Made by a program: the position numbers and the translations under genes. A stretch of DNA of 64,000 nucleotides from Pseudomonas sp. RGM2987 (GTDB lineage: Bacteria > Pseudomonadota > Gammaproteobacteria > Pseudomonadales > Pseudomonadaceae): the NCBI RefSeq assembly GCF_022952855.1, contig NZ_JALJDX010000198.1:1-64000 (forward strand), given 5' to 3'. The notes beneath the pieces are model-generated. The model did no database searches, had not been told where the DNA came from, and was given only the letters and a program-made list of their open reading frames with translations. Within the stretch, counting starts at the first letter, position 1, and every line of letters starts with the position of its first letter. Positions 36,419 to 44,211 of this stretch are shown here, in pieces.

Positions 36419-38025
36419 ACTCGATCTTCCTGCGTATCTACGGCGGCATGTGCGCGGCGCTGGTGTTGGTGGCGGTGCTCGGTGTGCTGGCCCTGCACCT
36501 GCTCAACCAGGCCCGCAGCGAGCAGTACCGCGAGCGCCTGGCCCACGGCACGTTTTCGTTGATGGCTGACAATCTGCGACCAATGAACGACACCGAACGG
36601 CATCGGGCGCTGCTGGTGTGGGAGCGCCTGCTGGGCATTCCCCTGAAATTGCAAACGTTCACCCAGACCCATCTGGACCTGGGCCAGCGCACCGGCGTGC
36701 TGCGCGGCCAGGCGTTGGTCGAGCAGACCGGGCCTCACGCGGCGAAGGTCTATCGGCTGGTCAGCGATGGCGAACAATTGATGTTGGTGGGGGAAGTCCA
36801 GCAAATCAGCGAACAATTGGCCCGGGCGACTATTTATCTGTTGGCCGACGAACTGGTGCGCTACCCGGTCAGTGAGCAGCCGGCACGGCTCGCGCAGCTC
36901 AAGGAAGAAAAAGGTTTCGGTTTCGACCTGCGCCTGATGACGGCCGGGCAGGCGGACATGGACGAAGACCAGCGCCGCCGGGTGTCCGAGGGCGATACGG
37001 TGATGGCGTTGGGCAAGGGCGGCGACTCTATCCGGGTATTTGCCGGCATGGTCGGCACGCCGTGGGTACTGGAAATCGGCCCGTTGTACCAGATGAATCC
37101 TTATCCGCCGCAGTGGCTGGTGCTGATTGCGGCGCTGGGGCTGAGCTTGATCGGGTTGATTGTCTATCTGTTGGTCCGCCAATTGGAGCGACGCCTGCGT
37201 GGCCTGGAGGCGGCCGCCACGCAGATCGCCCAGGGCAGCCTGGAGACCCGGGTGCCGGCCCGCGGTGCCGACTCGGTGGGACGCCTGGCCGCGGCGTTCA
37301 ATGGCATGGCCGAGCACTTGCAACAGTTACTGGCGATTCAGCGGGAGCTGGTGCGAGCGGTGTCCCACGAGCTGCGCACCCCGGTGGCGCGCCTGCGTTT
37401 CGGCCTGGAAATGCTCGGCAGCGCCACCACGCCCCAGGCCCGGGACAAATACCTGGCGGGCATGGACCACGACATCGAAGACCTGGACCGGTTGGTGGAC
37501 GAGATGCTCACCTATGCGCGGCTGGAGCAGGGTTCACCGGCGCTGAATTTCCAGCGGTTGGACCTGGACGCGTTGGTCAATCAAGTGATCGATGAGCTGG
37601 GGCCGCTGCGGGCGGGGGTTACCGTGGAGCGCGGCGTCTGCCTGTCGGCAGCCGACTGTGACGGTGCCTGGGTCGAGGCCGAGCCGCGTTTCCTGCATCG
37701 TGCGCTGCAAAACCTGGTGAGCAATGCCATGCGCCACGCCAGCTCCCGGGTCACCGTCAGCTACCAGGTCGGCCAGTTGCGTTGCCGGGTGGACGTGGAA
37801 GACGATGGCCCCGGCGTGCCGGAGGCCGCGTGGGAGCGGATCTTCAAGCCATTCCTGCGCCTGGACGACAGTCGCGCCCGGGCCTCGGGCGGGCATGGGC
37901 TGGGGTTGTCGATCGTGCGGCGGATCATTCATTGGCATGACGGCCGGGCGTTGATCGGCAAGAGCAAAAGCCTGGGTGGGGCGTGTTTCAGCTTGAGTTG
38001 GCCGCGGCATCAGGATCGCTCTTGA
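36415..38025 (+). CDS. rstB: Sensor histidine kinase, RstB-like
   Basis: 536-residue membrane kinase. The first helix is near residues 5-30 (IFLRIYGGMCAALVLVAVLG), there is a periplasmic domain of about 200 residues, a second helix near 235-258 (LVLIAALGLSLIGLIVYLLV), HAMP near 260-310, the phospho-acceptor His in VSHELRTPVARL (about 321), and the ATPase N, G1 (DDGPGVP) and G2 (GGHGLGLSIV) boxes. GTG at 36415 overlaps the regulator stop, so the two are translationally coupled. The sensed signal is unknown. Confidence 0.9.
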   Translation: MNSIFLRIYGGMCAALVLVAVLGVLALHLLNQARSEQYRERLAHGTFSLMADNLRPMNDTERHRALLVWERLLGIPLKLQTFTQTHLDLGQRTGVLRGQALVEQTGPHAAKVYRLVSDGEQLMLVGEVQQISEQLARATIYLLADELVRYPVSEQPARLAQLKEEKGFGFDLRLMTAGQADMDEDQRRRVSEGDTVMALGKGGDSIRVFAGMVGTPWVLEIGPLYQMNPYPPQWLVLIAALGLSLIGLIVYLLVRQLERRLRGLEAAATQIAQGSLETRVPARGADSVGRLAAAFNGMAEHLQQLLAIQRELVRAVSHELRTPVARLRFGLEMLGSATTPQARDKYLAGMDHDIEDLDRLVDEMLTYARLEQGSPALNFQRLDLDALVNQVIDELGPLRAGVTVERGVCLSAADCDGAWVEAEPRFLHRALQNLVSNAMRHASSRVTVSYQVGQLRCRVDVEDDGPGVPEAAWERIFKPFLRLDDSRARASGGHGLGLSIVRRIIHWHDGRALIGKSKSLGGACFSLSWPRHQDRS

Positions 38026-38048
38026 ATGATGTAGCGCCTGATCCGCCG

Positions 38049-38124
38049 TCTTCGCGAGCAAGCCCGCTCCCACAGAGTGGAAGGCATTCCAGATGTGGGA
38101 GCGGGCTTGCTCGCGAAGAGGCCC
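38049..38124. repeat. REP pair (REPIN), family A
   Basis: CTTCGCGAGCAAGCCCGCTCCCACAGAG and its inverted copy (GATGTGGGAGCGGGCTTGCTCGCGAAG) around about 15 bases. It lies between the 3' ends of rstB and pcpS. Confidence 0.88.
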
Positions 38125-38142
38125 TTACAGCCACCACCAACC

Positions 38143-38856
38143 TCAGGCCTTGACCCCCACCAGACTCAACAACTGCCCATCCCGCACCCCGAACTGCGCC
38201 TGCAACTCACTCCCATGGCGCCACTCGGCCGAAAGGTCGGTGAGCAACCGCAGCCGCACCTGCCCGTCCGGCGACCACTCCAACACCTCGGCATGTTCGA
38301 AATAGAAGCGCTGCCCGACGATCGGGTACAACGCCTTGAACAGGCTTTCCTTCACCGAAAAGGTCAGGGTCACCAGCAATGCCCGGTCCTCTTGCGAAAG
38401 GGCGGCCATGCGCTGCAATTCCGGCGGCGTGAGGATTTCCCCACACAGACGCTCGGCGCGTTCGGGGGCGAGCAGGTTTTCCAGGTCCATGCCCAGCCCG
38501 CGCCAGTGCGCTTTTTTAGCGACGATGGCCGCCGCGTGGCCGGTGCTGTGGGTGATCGAGCCGCTGACCCGGTCCGGCCACACCGGGGCGCGATCCTCGC
38601 CGATGGCCGGCACACAGGTCTCGCCACCCAGCCGTTGCAAGGCGGCCCGGGCGCAGATCCGCCCGGCGAGGAATTCGGCCTGCCGCTTGGCCACCGAACG
38701 CTGGATGCTCGGCGGCGGCTCGATAGCGCTATTGGCGAAGTCATTGGCGGTCAGCAGCAACGGGTCAAAACGGGTGCTGAGCAGCACCGTATCGGGCAGC
38801 AGCCACTGTTCGTCCAAGGGCGAGCAGCAGGCGGGCAGGGCGGGAAGTGTGTTCAT
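38143..38856 (-). CDS. pcpS: 4'-phosphopantetheinyl transferase (EntD/PcpS type)
   Basis: Transfers phosphopantetheine from CoA to carrier proteins of fatty acid, polyketide and siderophore synthesis. The 237-residue length matches PcpS of P. aeruginosa, which serves both primary and secondary metabolism. Motifs: GSITHSTGHAAAIVA near 130, the Mg2+-binding GMDLEN near 150, and FSVKESLFKALYP near 190. ATG at 38856 begins MNTLPALPAC; ATG at 38865 is possible. Ribosome sites are weak for both. It lies between rstB and the dienelactone-hydrolase gene, as in P. aeruginosa PA1158-PA1166. Confidence 0.9.
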   Translation of the reverse strand: MNTLPALPACCSPLDEQWLLPDTVLLSTRFDPLLLTANDFANSAIEPPPSIQRSVAKRQAEFLAGRICARAALQRLGGETCVPAIGEDRAPVWPDRVSGSITHSTGHAAAIVAKKAHWRGLGMDLENLLAPERAERLCGEILTPPELQRMAALSQEDRALLVTLTFSVKESLFKALYPIVGQRFYFEHAEVLEWSPDGQVRLRLLTDLSAEWRHGSELQAQFGVRDGQLLSLVGVKA

Positions 38857-38928
38857 GGCGGGCATTTTGCCGGGTTGCCCGCAAGCTGGGTAGTGGGAAC
38901 AATGATGGGCCTGACTGAACAGGGTTTT

Positions 38929-39041
38929 TGTGGCGAGGGAGCTTGCTCCCGCTCGGCCGGGCTGGCGCTCCAGTGCGCAGCGCCCGCAGATTTTTGGGGC
39001 CGCTACGCAGCCCAGCGGGAGCAAGCTCCCTCGCCACAGGG
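38929..39041. repeat. REP pair (REPIN), family B
   Basis: TGTGGCGAGGGAGCTTGCTCCCGCTC and an inverted copy around about 65 bases, including CAGTGCGCAGCGCCCGC and GGCCGCTACGCAGCCCAGC arms. It lies between pcpS and the dienelactone-hydrolase gene. Confidence 0.88.
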
Positions 39042-39060
39042 GGGCTTCTCAGCTGAGATG

Positions 39061-39852
39061 TCAGCCAAATATTTTCTTGAAGAATGCCTTCATATCCGCC
39101 CACGACTTCTCATCGGCGGCCTTGTTGTAGCCAATGTCCGGCCCGCCATGTTCGCCGTGGCTCAAGCGGTCGGCGTCCGGGTTGCTGAAGCCGTGCTTGG
39201 CGCCTTCCAGGCTGACGAACTTATAGTCGACGCCGGCCTTGTCCATCTCGCTCTTGAATGCGGTCACGTTGTCTTCGGTGACCATGCTGTCCAGCGCGCC
39301 ATGCTCCACCAGCACCTTGGCCTTGACGCTGCCCGGTGTTGCCGGAGTGTTGGTCACCAGGGCCCCGTGGAAACTCACCACGCCCGCCAGCGGCACCCCT
39401 TGGCGCGCCGCATCCAGCACCACCTTGCCGCCGAAACAGTAACCAATGGCCGCGAGTTTATCCGGGTCGGTCTGGGGTTGTTTCTTCAGCAGGTCGAGTC
39501 CGGCCTGGAAGCGCGCGCTGGCCGCCTTGCCGTCCTTGAGCGCCGCCTGCATGAAGGCCATGGCGTCCTTGGGGTGCTCGGTGTTCTTGCCGTCGCCGTA
39601 CATGTCGATGGCCAGCGCGCTGTAGCCCAGGCCGGCCAGGTCACGGGCGCGGCGCTTGGCGTAATCGTTCAGCCCCCACCATTCATGCACCACCACCACA
39701 CCCGGGCGGGGGCCCTTGACGGCGTCGTCGTAGGCGTAATAGCCGATCAGCTTCGTGCCATCGGCACTGGTATAGGGAATCTCCTGGGTCTGGACAGCGG
39801 CGTGGCTCGCACCGCTAAGAGCCAGAAGTACAACGGCAAGCAACCTGCGCAT
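39061..39852 (-). CDS. Exported dienelactone-hydrolase-family protein
   Basis: Alpha/beta hydrolase of the DLH family. The 263-residue precursor has a signal peptide (MRRLLAVVLLALSGASHA), so unlike the classical enzyme it should be periplasmic. The nucleophile Cys is in GYCFGGKVV (about 140), with candidate Asp in HGALDS and His in GAKHGFSNP. ATG at 39852 has AAGGAG 7 bases upstream. A chlorocatechol role is unlikely outside an ortho-cleavage operon; the substrate is unknown. A divergent gap with the PhoP-like sites separates it from oprH. Confidence 0.88.
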   Translation of the reverse strand: MRRLLAVVLLALSGASHAAVQTQEIPYTSADGTKLIGYYAYDDAVKGPRPGVVVVHEWWGLNDYAKRRARDLAGLGYSALAIDMYGDGKNTEHPKDAMAFMQAALKDGKAASARFQAGLDLLKKQPQTDPDKLAAIGYCFGGKVVLDAARQGVPLAGVVSFHGALVTNTPATPGSVKAKVLVEHGALDSMVTEDNVTAFKSEMDKAGVDYKFVSLEGAKHGFSNPDADRLSHGEHGGPDIGYNKAADEKSWADMKAFFKKIFG

Positions 39853-39912
39853 GACGGATCTCCTTGAATAAGTGGTTCGCACGAAGGTGAGACACGACAC
39901 TCTAGCCGATTC

Positions 39913-39950
39913 ATTCAGCCCAGGTTCAGAGAACGTTCAAGGGGTGTTCA
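39913..39950 (+). promoter_or_regulatory. Tandem PhoP-like half-sites upstream of oprH-phoPQ
   Basis: Four direct repeats with an exact 11-base period: ATTCA (39913), GTTCA (39924), GTTCA (39935) and GTTCA (39946). Head-to-tail half-sites one helical turn apart are the binding mode of OmpR-family regulators. The last lies about 11 bases upstream of a TTAATGT -10-like element at 39961. The most likely binder is PhoP itself (autoregulation), inferred from the gene it precedes. Confidence 0.7.
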
Positions 39951-40011
39951 GGGACCGCTGGTTAATGTGACTGCGACTTCACCCACCACCGATGCTTCCT
40001 GGAGCTTGATC

Positions 40012-40611
40012 ATGACTCAGATGAAAAAACTGCTGTTGGCTTTCACCGTACTGGGCGTTAGCGCCATGGCCCATGCCGATGACAACTTCGCCAGCCTGAC
40101 CCTCGGCCAGACCAGCGACAAGGTCAAGAAATCCGACGCCTTGAACGACAACCTGAACCACCCGAACGCCGACGGCATCATCGGCAAGGACACCACCTAC
40201 GGCGTCCGGCTGGGCAAACAGAACGACCAGGGCCGTTACTACGCTACCTATGACAACGTTTCCGGGACCCACAACGGTATCAAGCTGCGCCAGGAGAACC
40301 TGCTGGGCAGTTACGACCTGTTCTATCCGGTCACCGGCAGCACCAAATTGTTCGGCGGCGGCACGGCGGGCCTGACCAAGCTGACCCAGGATTCGCCCGG
40401 CTACAGCCGCGACAGCGACATCGGCTACGCGGTGGGCTTGCAGGGCGGCGTCCTGCAACAAATTTCGCAGAACACCTCGGTGGAACTGGGTTACCGTTAT
40501 CTGCGCAGCAACGCCAGCACCGAGATGAGCCCGCACGGTGGCGACAAGGTCGGCTCGCTGGACCTGACCAGCAGCGCCCAGACTTACCTTTCCGCCAACT
40601 ACACGTTCTAA
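40012..40611 (+). CDS. oprH: Outer membrane protein OprH
   Basis: Small eight-stranded beta barrel that binds LPS and stabilises the outer membrane under Mg2+ limitation or polymyxin stress. 199 residues with a signal peptide (MKKLLLAFTVLGVSAMAHA, then DDNF). The mature part matches P. aeruginosa OprH as remembered: GRYYATYDNVSGT, KLRQENLLGSYD, GYRYLRSNASTEM, PHGG and LSANYTF at the C-terminus with terminal Phe. ATG at 40012 follows TGGAGCTTG. First gene of oprH-phoP-phoQ, behind tandem PhoP-like sites; a strong hairpin follows in the gap to phoP. Confidence 0.95.
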   Translation: MTQMKKLLLAFTVLGVSAMAHADDNFASLTLGQTSDKVKKSDALNDNLNHPNADGIIGKDTTYGVRLGKQNDQGRYYATYDNVSGTHNGIKLRQENLLGSYDLFYPVTGSTKLFGGGTAGLTKLTQDSPGYSRDSDIGYAVGLQGGVLQQISQNTSVELGYRYLRSNASTEMSPHGGDKVGSLDLTSSAQTYLSANYTF

Positions 40612-40633
40612 GCGGCCTGGGGTGAGGGTATCC

Positions 40634-40662
40634 CGCCGGATCGGTCCTGGGCCGATCCGGCG
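40634..40662 (+). other. Strong hairpin between oprH and phoP
   Basis: CGCCGGATCGG and CCGATCCGGCG form a perfect 11-bp stem with a 7-base loop, without a T tract. It probably limits read-through or protects the oprH 3' end, giving more OprH than PhoPQ. Confidence 0.65.
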
Positions 40663-40715
40663 CCTGTCGTTGCGGTGCGCTGCGCCGGATTGTCTGTTTT
40701 GCCTGGGGAGGCTCC

Positions 40716-41393
40716 ATGAAGTTACTGGTCGTCGAAGACGAAGCGTTGTTGCGTCACCACCTGCATACCCGTCTCACCGACAGCGGCCATGTGGTGCAGG
40801 CTGTGGGCAATGCCGAAGAGGCCTTGTACCAGGTCCGCGAGTTCAACCATGACCTGGCGGTGATCGACCTGGGGTTGCCGGGCATCAGCGGGCTGGAACT
40901 GATCCGCCGCCTGCGTTCACAAGACAAGACCTTCCCGATCCTGATCCTGACCGCCCGCGGCAACTGGCAGGACAAGGTCGAAGGGCTGGCCGCCGGCGCC
41001 GATGACTACGTGGTCAAGCCGTTTCAGTTCGAAGAGCTGGAGGCCCGGTTGAACGCGCTGTTGCGTCGCTCCAGCGGTTTCACTCAGTCGACCATCGTCG
41101 CCGGCCCGTTGCTGCTGGACCTCAACCGCAAGCAGGCGTCCCTCGACGATGAGCCGCTGGCGTTGACGGCCTACGAATACCGCATCCTCGAATACCTGAT
41201 GCGCCATCACCAGCAGGTGGTCGCCAAGGATCGTCTGATGGAGCAGCTTTATCCCGATGACGACGAACGCGACCCGAATGTCATCGAGGTGCTGGTCGGG
41301 CGCCTGCGGCGCAAACTGGAAGCCCCGGCGGGCTTCAAGCCGATCGACACCGTGCGGGGCCTGGGCTATCTGTTCAACGAGCGCTGCCAGTGA
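40716..41393 (+). CDS. phoP: Response regulator PhoP
   Basis: OmpR-family regulator of the Mg2+ starvation and cationic peptide response. 225 residues. The receiver has VVEDEALLRHHL, the phospho-acceptor Asp51 region VIDLGLPGISG, LTARG and VKPFQ. The winged helix carries EVLVGRLRRKLE and DTVRGLGYLFNE. ATG at 40716 has GGGGAGG about 7 bases upstream. It lies between oprH and phoQ and overlaps phoQ by 4 bases. Confidence 0.96.
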   Translation: MKLLVVEDEALLRHHLHTRLTDSGHVVQAVGNAEEALYQVREFNHDLAVIDLGLPGISGLELIRRLRSQDKTFPILILTARGNWQDKVEGLAAGADDYVVKPFQFEELEARLNALLRRSSGFTQSTIVAGPLLLDLNRKQASLDDEPLALTAYEYRILEYLMRHHQQVVAKDRLMEQLYPDDDERDPNVIEVLVGRLRRKLEAPAGFKPIDTVRGLGYLFNERCQ

Positions 41394-42736
41394 TTCGTTC
41401 GCTACGCCTGCGCCTGATGCTGGCCGCCATGACCCTGGCGGCGCTGTTCATGCTGGCGTTGTTGCCCGCCATGCAGGGCGCATTCAGCCTGGCGTTGCAG
41501 GAATCCATCGAGCAACGCCTGGCATCGGACGTCACCACGTTGATTTCCGCTGCCCGGGTGGAAAACAACAAGCTGAAGATGCCCGCGCAATTGCCCGATG
41601 AGCGCTTCAACCTCGCCGACGCCCGTCTGCTGGGCTACATCTATGATCGCGACGGGCATCTGGTCTGGCGGTCGAAGGCGACTCAGGAAGAAAACATCAA
41701 CTACACGCCGCGCTATGACGGCCTGGGCAACCAGTTCGCCCGCATCCGCGAGAACGACGGCCAGGAATTTTTCGTCTATGACGTGGAGGTCAAGCTGCTC
41801 GGCGGTCAGAGCGCGGCGTTCAGCATCGTCACCCTGCAACCGGTGCGCGACTACGAAGTGACGCTCAAGGGCCTGCGGGACAATCTCTACCTGGGCTTTG
41901 GCGCCGCCCTGTTGGTGTTGCTGGCGCTTTTGTGGATCGGCCTGACCTGGGGCCTTCGGGCGTTGCGGCGCCTGAGCCAGGAGCTGGACGAAATCGAAAG
42001 CGGCGCCCGGGAAAGCCTCAGTACCGAGCATCCCCGGGAGCTGCTGCGCCTGACGGGTTCTCTTAACCGCCTGCTATACAGCGAACGCGAGCAGCGCAGC
42101 CGTTATCGCGACTCCCTCGATGACCTGGCCCACAGCCTGAAAACCCCGTTGGCGGTGTTGCAGGGCGTCAGCGAGGACATGGCCCGGCGCCCAGAGGACC
42201 GTGGACAGGCCTGGGTGCTGCAAAGCCAGATCGAACGCATGAGCCAGCAGATCGGCTACCAATTGCAACGGGCCAGCCTGCGCAAGAGCGGGCTGGTGCG
42301 TCACCAGGTACGCCTGCGCCCGGTGTTGCAAAGCCTGTGCGACACCCTGGACAAGGTCTATCGCGACAAACGGGTCAACGTCGGTTTCGACCTGCCGGAG
42401 CATTGCCAGGTGCCGATCGAGCAGGGCGCGTTGCTGGAGATGCTCGGCAACCTGCTGGAGAACGCTTACCGGCTATGCCTGGGCGAGGTGCGGGTCAGTG
42501 TGCACCAGACTCTCGGCGGGATGGAGCTGTGTGTCGAGGATGACGGGCCAGGCGTGCCGCCGGACCAGCGGGCACGGATCCTCCAGCGTGGCGAACGGCT
42601 GGACCGCCAGCACCCGGGGCAGGGGATCGGGCTGGCGGTGGTCAAGGACATCATCGAGAGCTACGGCGCCACGTTGACGCTGGGGGATTCTGAGCTGGGT
42701 GGGGCGGCGTTTCGGATTCATTTTCCGGTGGTGTGA
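41390..42736 (+). CDS. phoQ: Sensor histidine kinase PhoQ
   Basis: Inner-membrane kinase that senses low Mg2+ and cationic peptides. 448 residues: helix 1 near 5-28, a periplasmic sensor domain (about 30-165) with acidic stretches (ARENDGQEFF region), helix 2 near 165-188, HAMP, the phospho-acceptor His in DLAHSLKTPLAVL (about 249, with the PhoQ-type HSLKTP box), and ATPase boxes (DDGPGVPPDQ, GQGIGLAVVKDI). GTG at 41390 overlaps the phoP stop. The usual dctA neighbourhood follows. Confidence 0.95.
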   Translation: MIRSLRLRLMLAAMTLAALFMLALLPAMQGAFSLALQESIEQRLASDVTTLISAARVENNKLKMPAQLPDERFNLADARLLGYIYDRDGHLVWRSKATQEENINYTPRYDGLGNQFARIRENDGQEFFVYDVEVKLLGGQSAAFSIVTLQPVRDYEVTLKGLRDNLYLGFGAALLVLLALLWIGLTWGLRALRRLSQELDEIESGARESLSTEHPRELLRLTGSLNRLLYSEREQRSRYRDSLDDLAHSLKTPLAVLQGVSEDMARRPEDRGQAWVLQSQIERMSQQIGYQLQRASLRKSGLVRHQVRLRPVLQSLCDTLDKVYRDKRVNVGFDLPEHCQVPIEQGALLEMLGNLLENAYRLCLGEVRVSVHQTLGGMELCVEDDGPGVPPDQRARILQRGERLDRQHPGQGIGLAVVKDIIESYGATLTLGDSELGGAAFRIHFPVV

Positions 42737-42763
42737 CTGGAGCGTTTCGGTGTGGCTACTGGC

Positions 42764-42847
42764 CCTTTCGCGAGCAAGCCCGCTCCCACACTGAATCTGC
42801 GTCAGCCATAGATCCCCTGTGGGAGCGGGCTTGCCCGCGAAGAGGCC
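42764..42847. repeat. REP pair (REPIN), family A
   Basis: CTTTCGCGAGCAAGCCCGCTCCCACAC and an inverted GTGGGAGCGGGCTTGCCCGCGAAGAGG around about 30 bases. The second copy has C for T in the loop (TTGCCCGCGA). It lies between phoQ and the AraC-family gene. Confidence 0.88.
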
Positions 42848-42879
42848 GGTAGTCACACCACCGGACTGGATGCTGCCAC

Positions 42880-43878
42880 TCAGTTTTCCTGCTCCCGATA
42901 AGCCCCCGGCGTCAGCCCGGTCCACTTCTTGAACGCCCGGTGAAACGCCGACGGCTCGGAGAACCCCAACTGCTCGGCAATCTGCTGCAACGATAGGTCC
43001 GCATGCCCCAAATGATAGATGGCGATATCCCGCCGCAGCTGGTCCTTGAGCTCCTGGAAGCTGGTGCCTTCCTCGCGCAGATGCCGGCGCAAGGTCTGGG
43101 GGCTGATGTGCAGATGGGCGGCCACGGTGTCCAGGTCGGGCCAGCGGGCCGTGTCGCGGCTGAGCAGGTGCCGCAGTTGGCTGCTCAGGCTGTGGCCGTC
43201 GTCCGGGCGTGACAGCAGGTCTGCGGGGGAGCGTTCGAGAAAATGTTTAAGGGTGCGTTCGTCCTGCAGCAGCGGCATGTCCAGGTAGCGGCTGTGGAAC
43301 AGCAGGCTGCTAGTGTCGGCGTCGAACACCAGCGGGCAGGGAAACAGCAAGTCGTATTCGGCGCCGTGGGCGGGCCTGGCGTAGCCGAAAGTCGCCTGTT
43401 CCAGGCCAATCCGCTGGCCGATCAGCCAACTGCCGAGGCGATGCCAGATCACCAACAGGCTTTCGCTCAGGAAATGATCCGGGTCCCATAAGGTCGAGTC
43501 GTCGAGGACCAGGCGCACGCGTTCACCCTCGGCCTCCAGCGTCAGGCTCGGTGCGGCGGGGAACAGGCTGTAGAACAACAGGCCGCGCTGGAGGGCCTTG
43601 CCCAAGGTGCGGCAAGGGATGATTGCGTGACACATCATCGCAAAGGTGCCGGGTTTACTCGGGGCCTGGCCAAAGCCCAGGTACTCGTCCCCCAGGGCCA
43701 GCCACAGCGTTTGCAGTAAACGGGCGAACTGCTCCGGGGCAATCCGCGCCCGCGGCTCATCCAGCAATTCAGGGCTGATGCCCAGCTGCTGCAGCAAAGG
43801 AAAATAATCGAACCCTTGCCGACGCGCGCCACCCAGGGCAGCGCGGGCGAAGTGGCTGGCGATCGTGCGTTGGCGCAT
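42880..43878 (-). CDS. AraC-family transcriptional regulator (OruR-type N-terminus)
   Basis: 332 residues with an N-terminal arabinose-binding-like domain (about 15-200, YFPLLQQLGISPELLDEPRARI in part) and a C-terminal AraC double helix-turn-helix (about 235-330, TVAAHLHISPQTLRRHLREEG, then IAEQLGFSEPSAFHRAFKKWTG in part). ATG at 43878 is the family-type start (MRQRTIASHFARAAL). It corresponds to the regulator between phoQ and dctA in P. aeruginosa (PA1182). It is divergent from dctA. The effector is unknown. Confidence 0.87.
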   Translation of the reverse strand: MRQRTIASHFARAALGGARRQGFDYFPLLQQLGISPELLDEPRARIAPEQFARLLQTLWLALGDEYLGFGQAPSKPGTFAMMCHAIIPCRTLGKALQRGLLFYSLFPAAPSLTLEAEGERVRLVLDDSTLWDPDHFLSESLLVIWHRLGSWLIGQRIGLEQATFGYARPAHGAEYDLLFPCPLVFDADTSSLLFHSRYLDMPLLQDERTLKHFLERSPADLLSRPDDGHSLSSQLRHLLSRDTARWPDLDTVAAHLHISPQTLRRHLREEGTSFQELKDQLRRDIAIYHLGHADLSLQQIAEQLGFSEPSAFHRAFKKWTGLTPGAYREQEN

Positions 43879-43934
43879 GGCAGAAAATCCGTCCGTTAAG
43901 CGGGCGATAGTAGCAGTGGGGTAGGGCCGGGCAA

Positions 43935-43948
43935 GGCGGATATCCGCC
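43935..43948. promoter_or_regulatory. Upstream palindrome 1 (DctD-like enhancer site)
   Basis: GGCGGATATCCGCC is a perfect 14-base palindrome about 120-130 bases upstream of the dctA sigma-54 promoter. Its core GCGGATATCCGC resembles the GCGGAAATCCGC core described for rhizobial DctD enhancer sites. Confidence 0.65.
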
Positions 43949-43975
43949 AAATCCCGGAACCCGGAACGCCTCGAA

Positions 43976-43989
43976 GGCGGAAATCCGCC
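43976..43989. promoter_or_regulatory. Upstream palindrome 2 (DctD-like enhancer site)
   Basis: GGCGGAAATCCGCC, one central mismatch from perfect symmetry, centred 41 bases (about four helical turns) from palindrome 1 and about 80-90 bases upstream of the sigma-54 promoter. The spacing suggests two activator dimers on the same DNA face. Confidence 0.65.
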
Positions 43990-44067
43990 ACTGCAGACGC
44001 TTTGTTCAACCCTTCCTGATATCAGCAAACCCTTCTGCTATACATGATGTAGGGCATTTCGAAAAAG

Positions 44068-44083
44068 TGGCGCGTGGTTTGCA
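44068..44083 (+). promoter_or_regulatory. Sigma-54 promoter of dctA
   Basis: TGGCGCGTGGTTTGCA matches TGGCACG-N4-TTGCW with one mismatch and correct GG-GC spacing, about 130 bases before the dctA start. With the two upstream palindromes it forms a typical enhancer-dependent promoter; dctBD are not in this window. Confidence 0.8.
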
Positions 44084-44211
44084 ATACGTTGAGTAGGTCT
44101 GCCCGCGTGCAGCCGCCAAAACAAATCCCTCCAGCGCAGGAGGGTTCGCAATTGAGGTTTCGTCGATAACAGGTGGATGTTGTCGCACGGGACGCTTGAG
44201 GAAGGTTTGCC

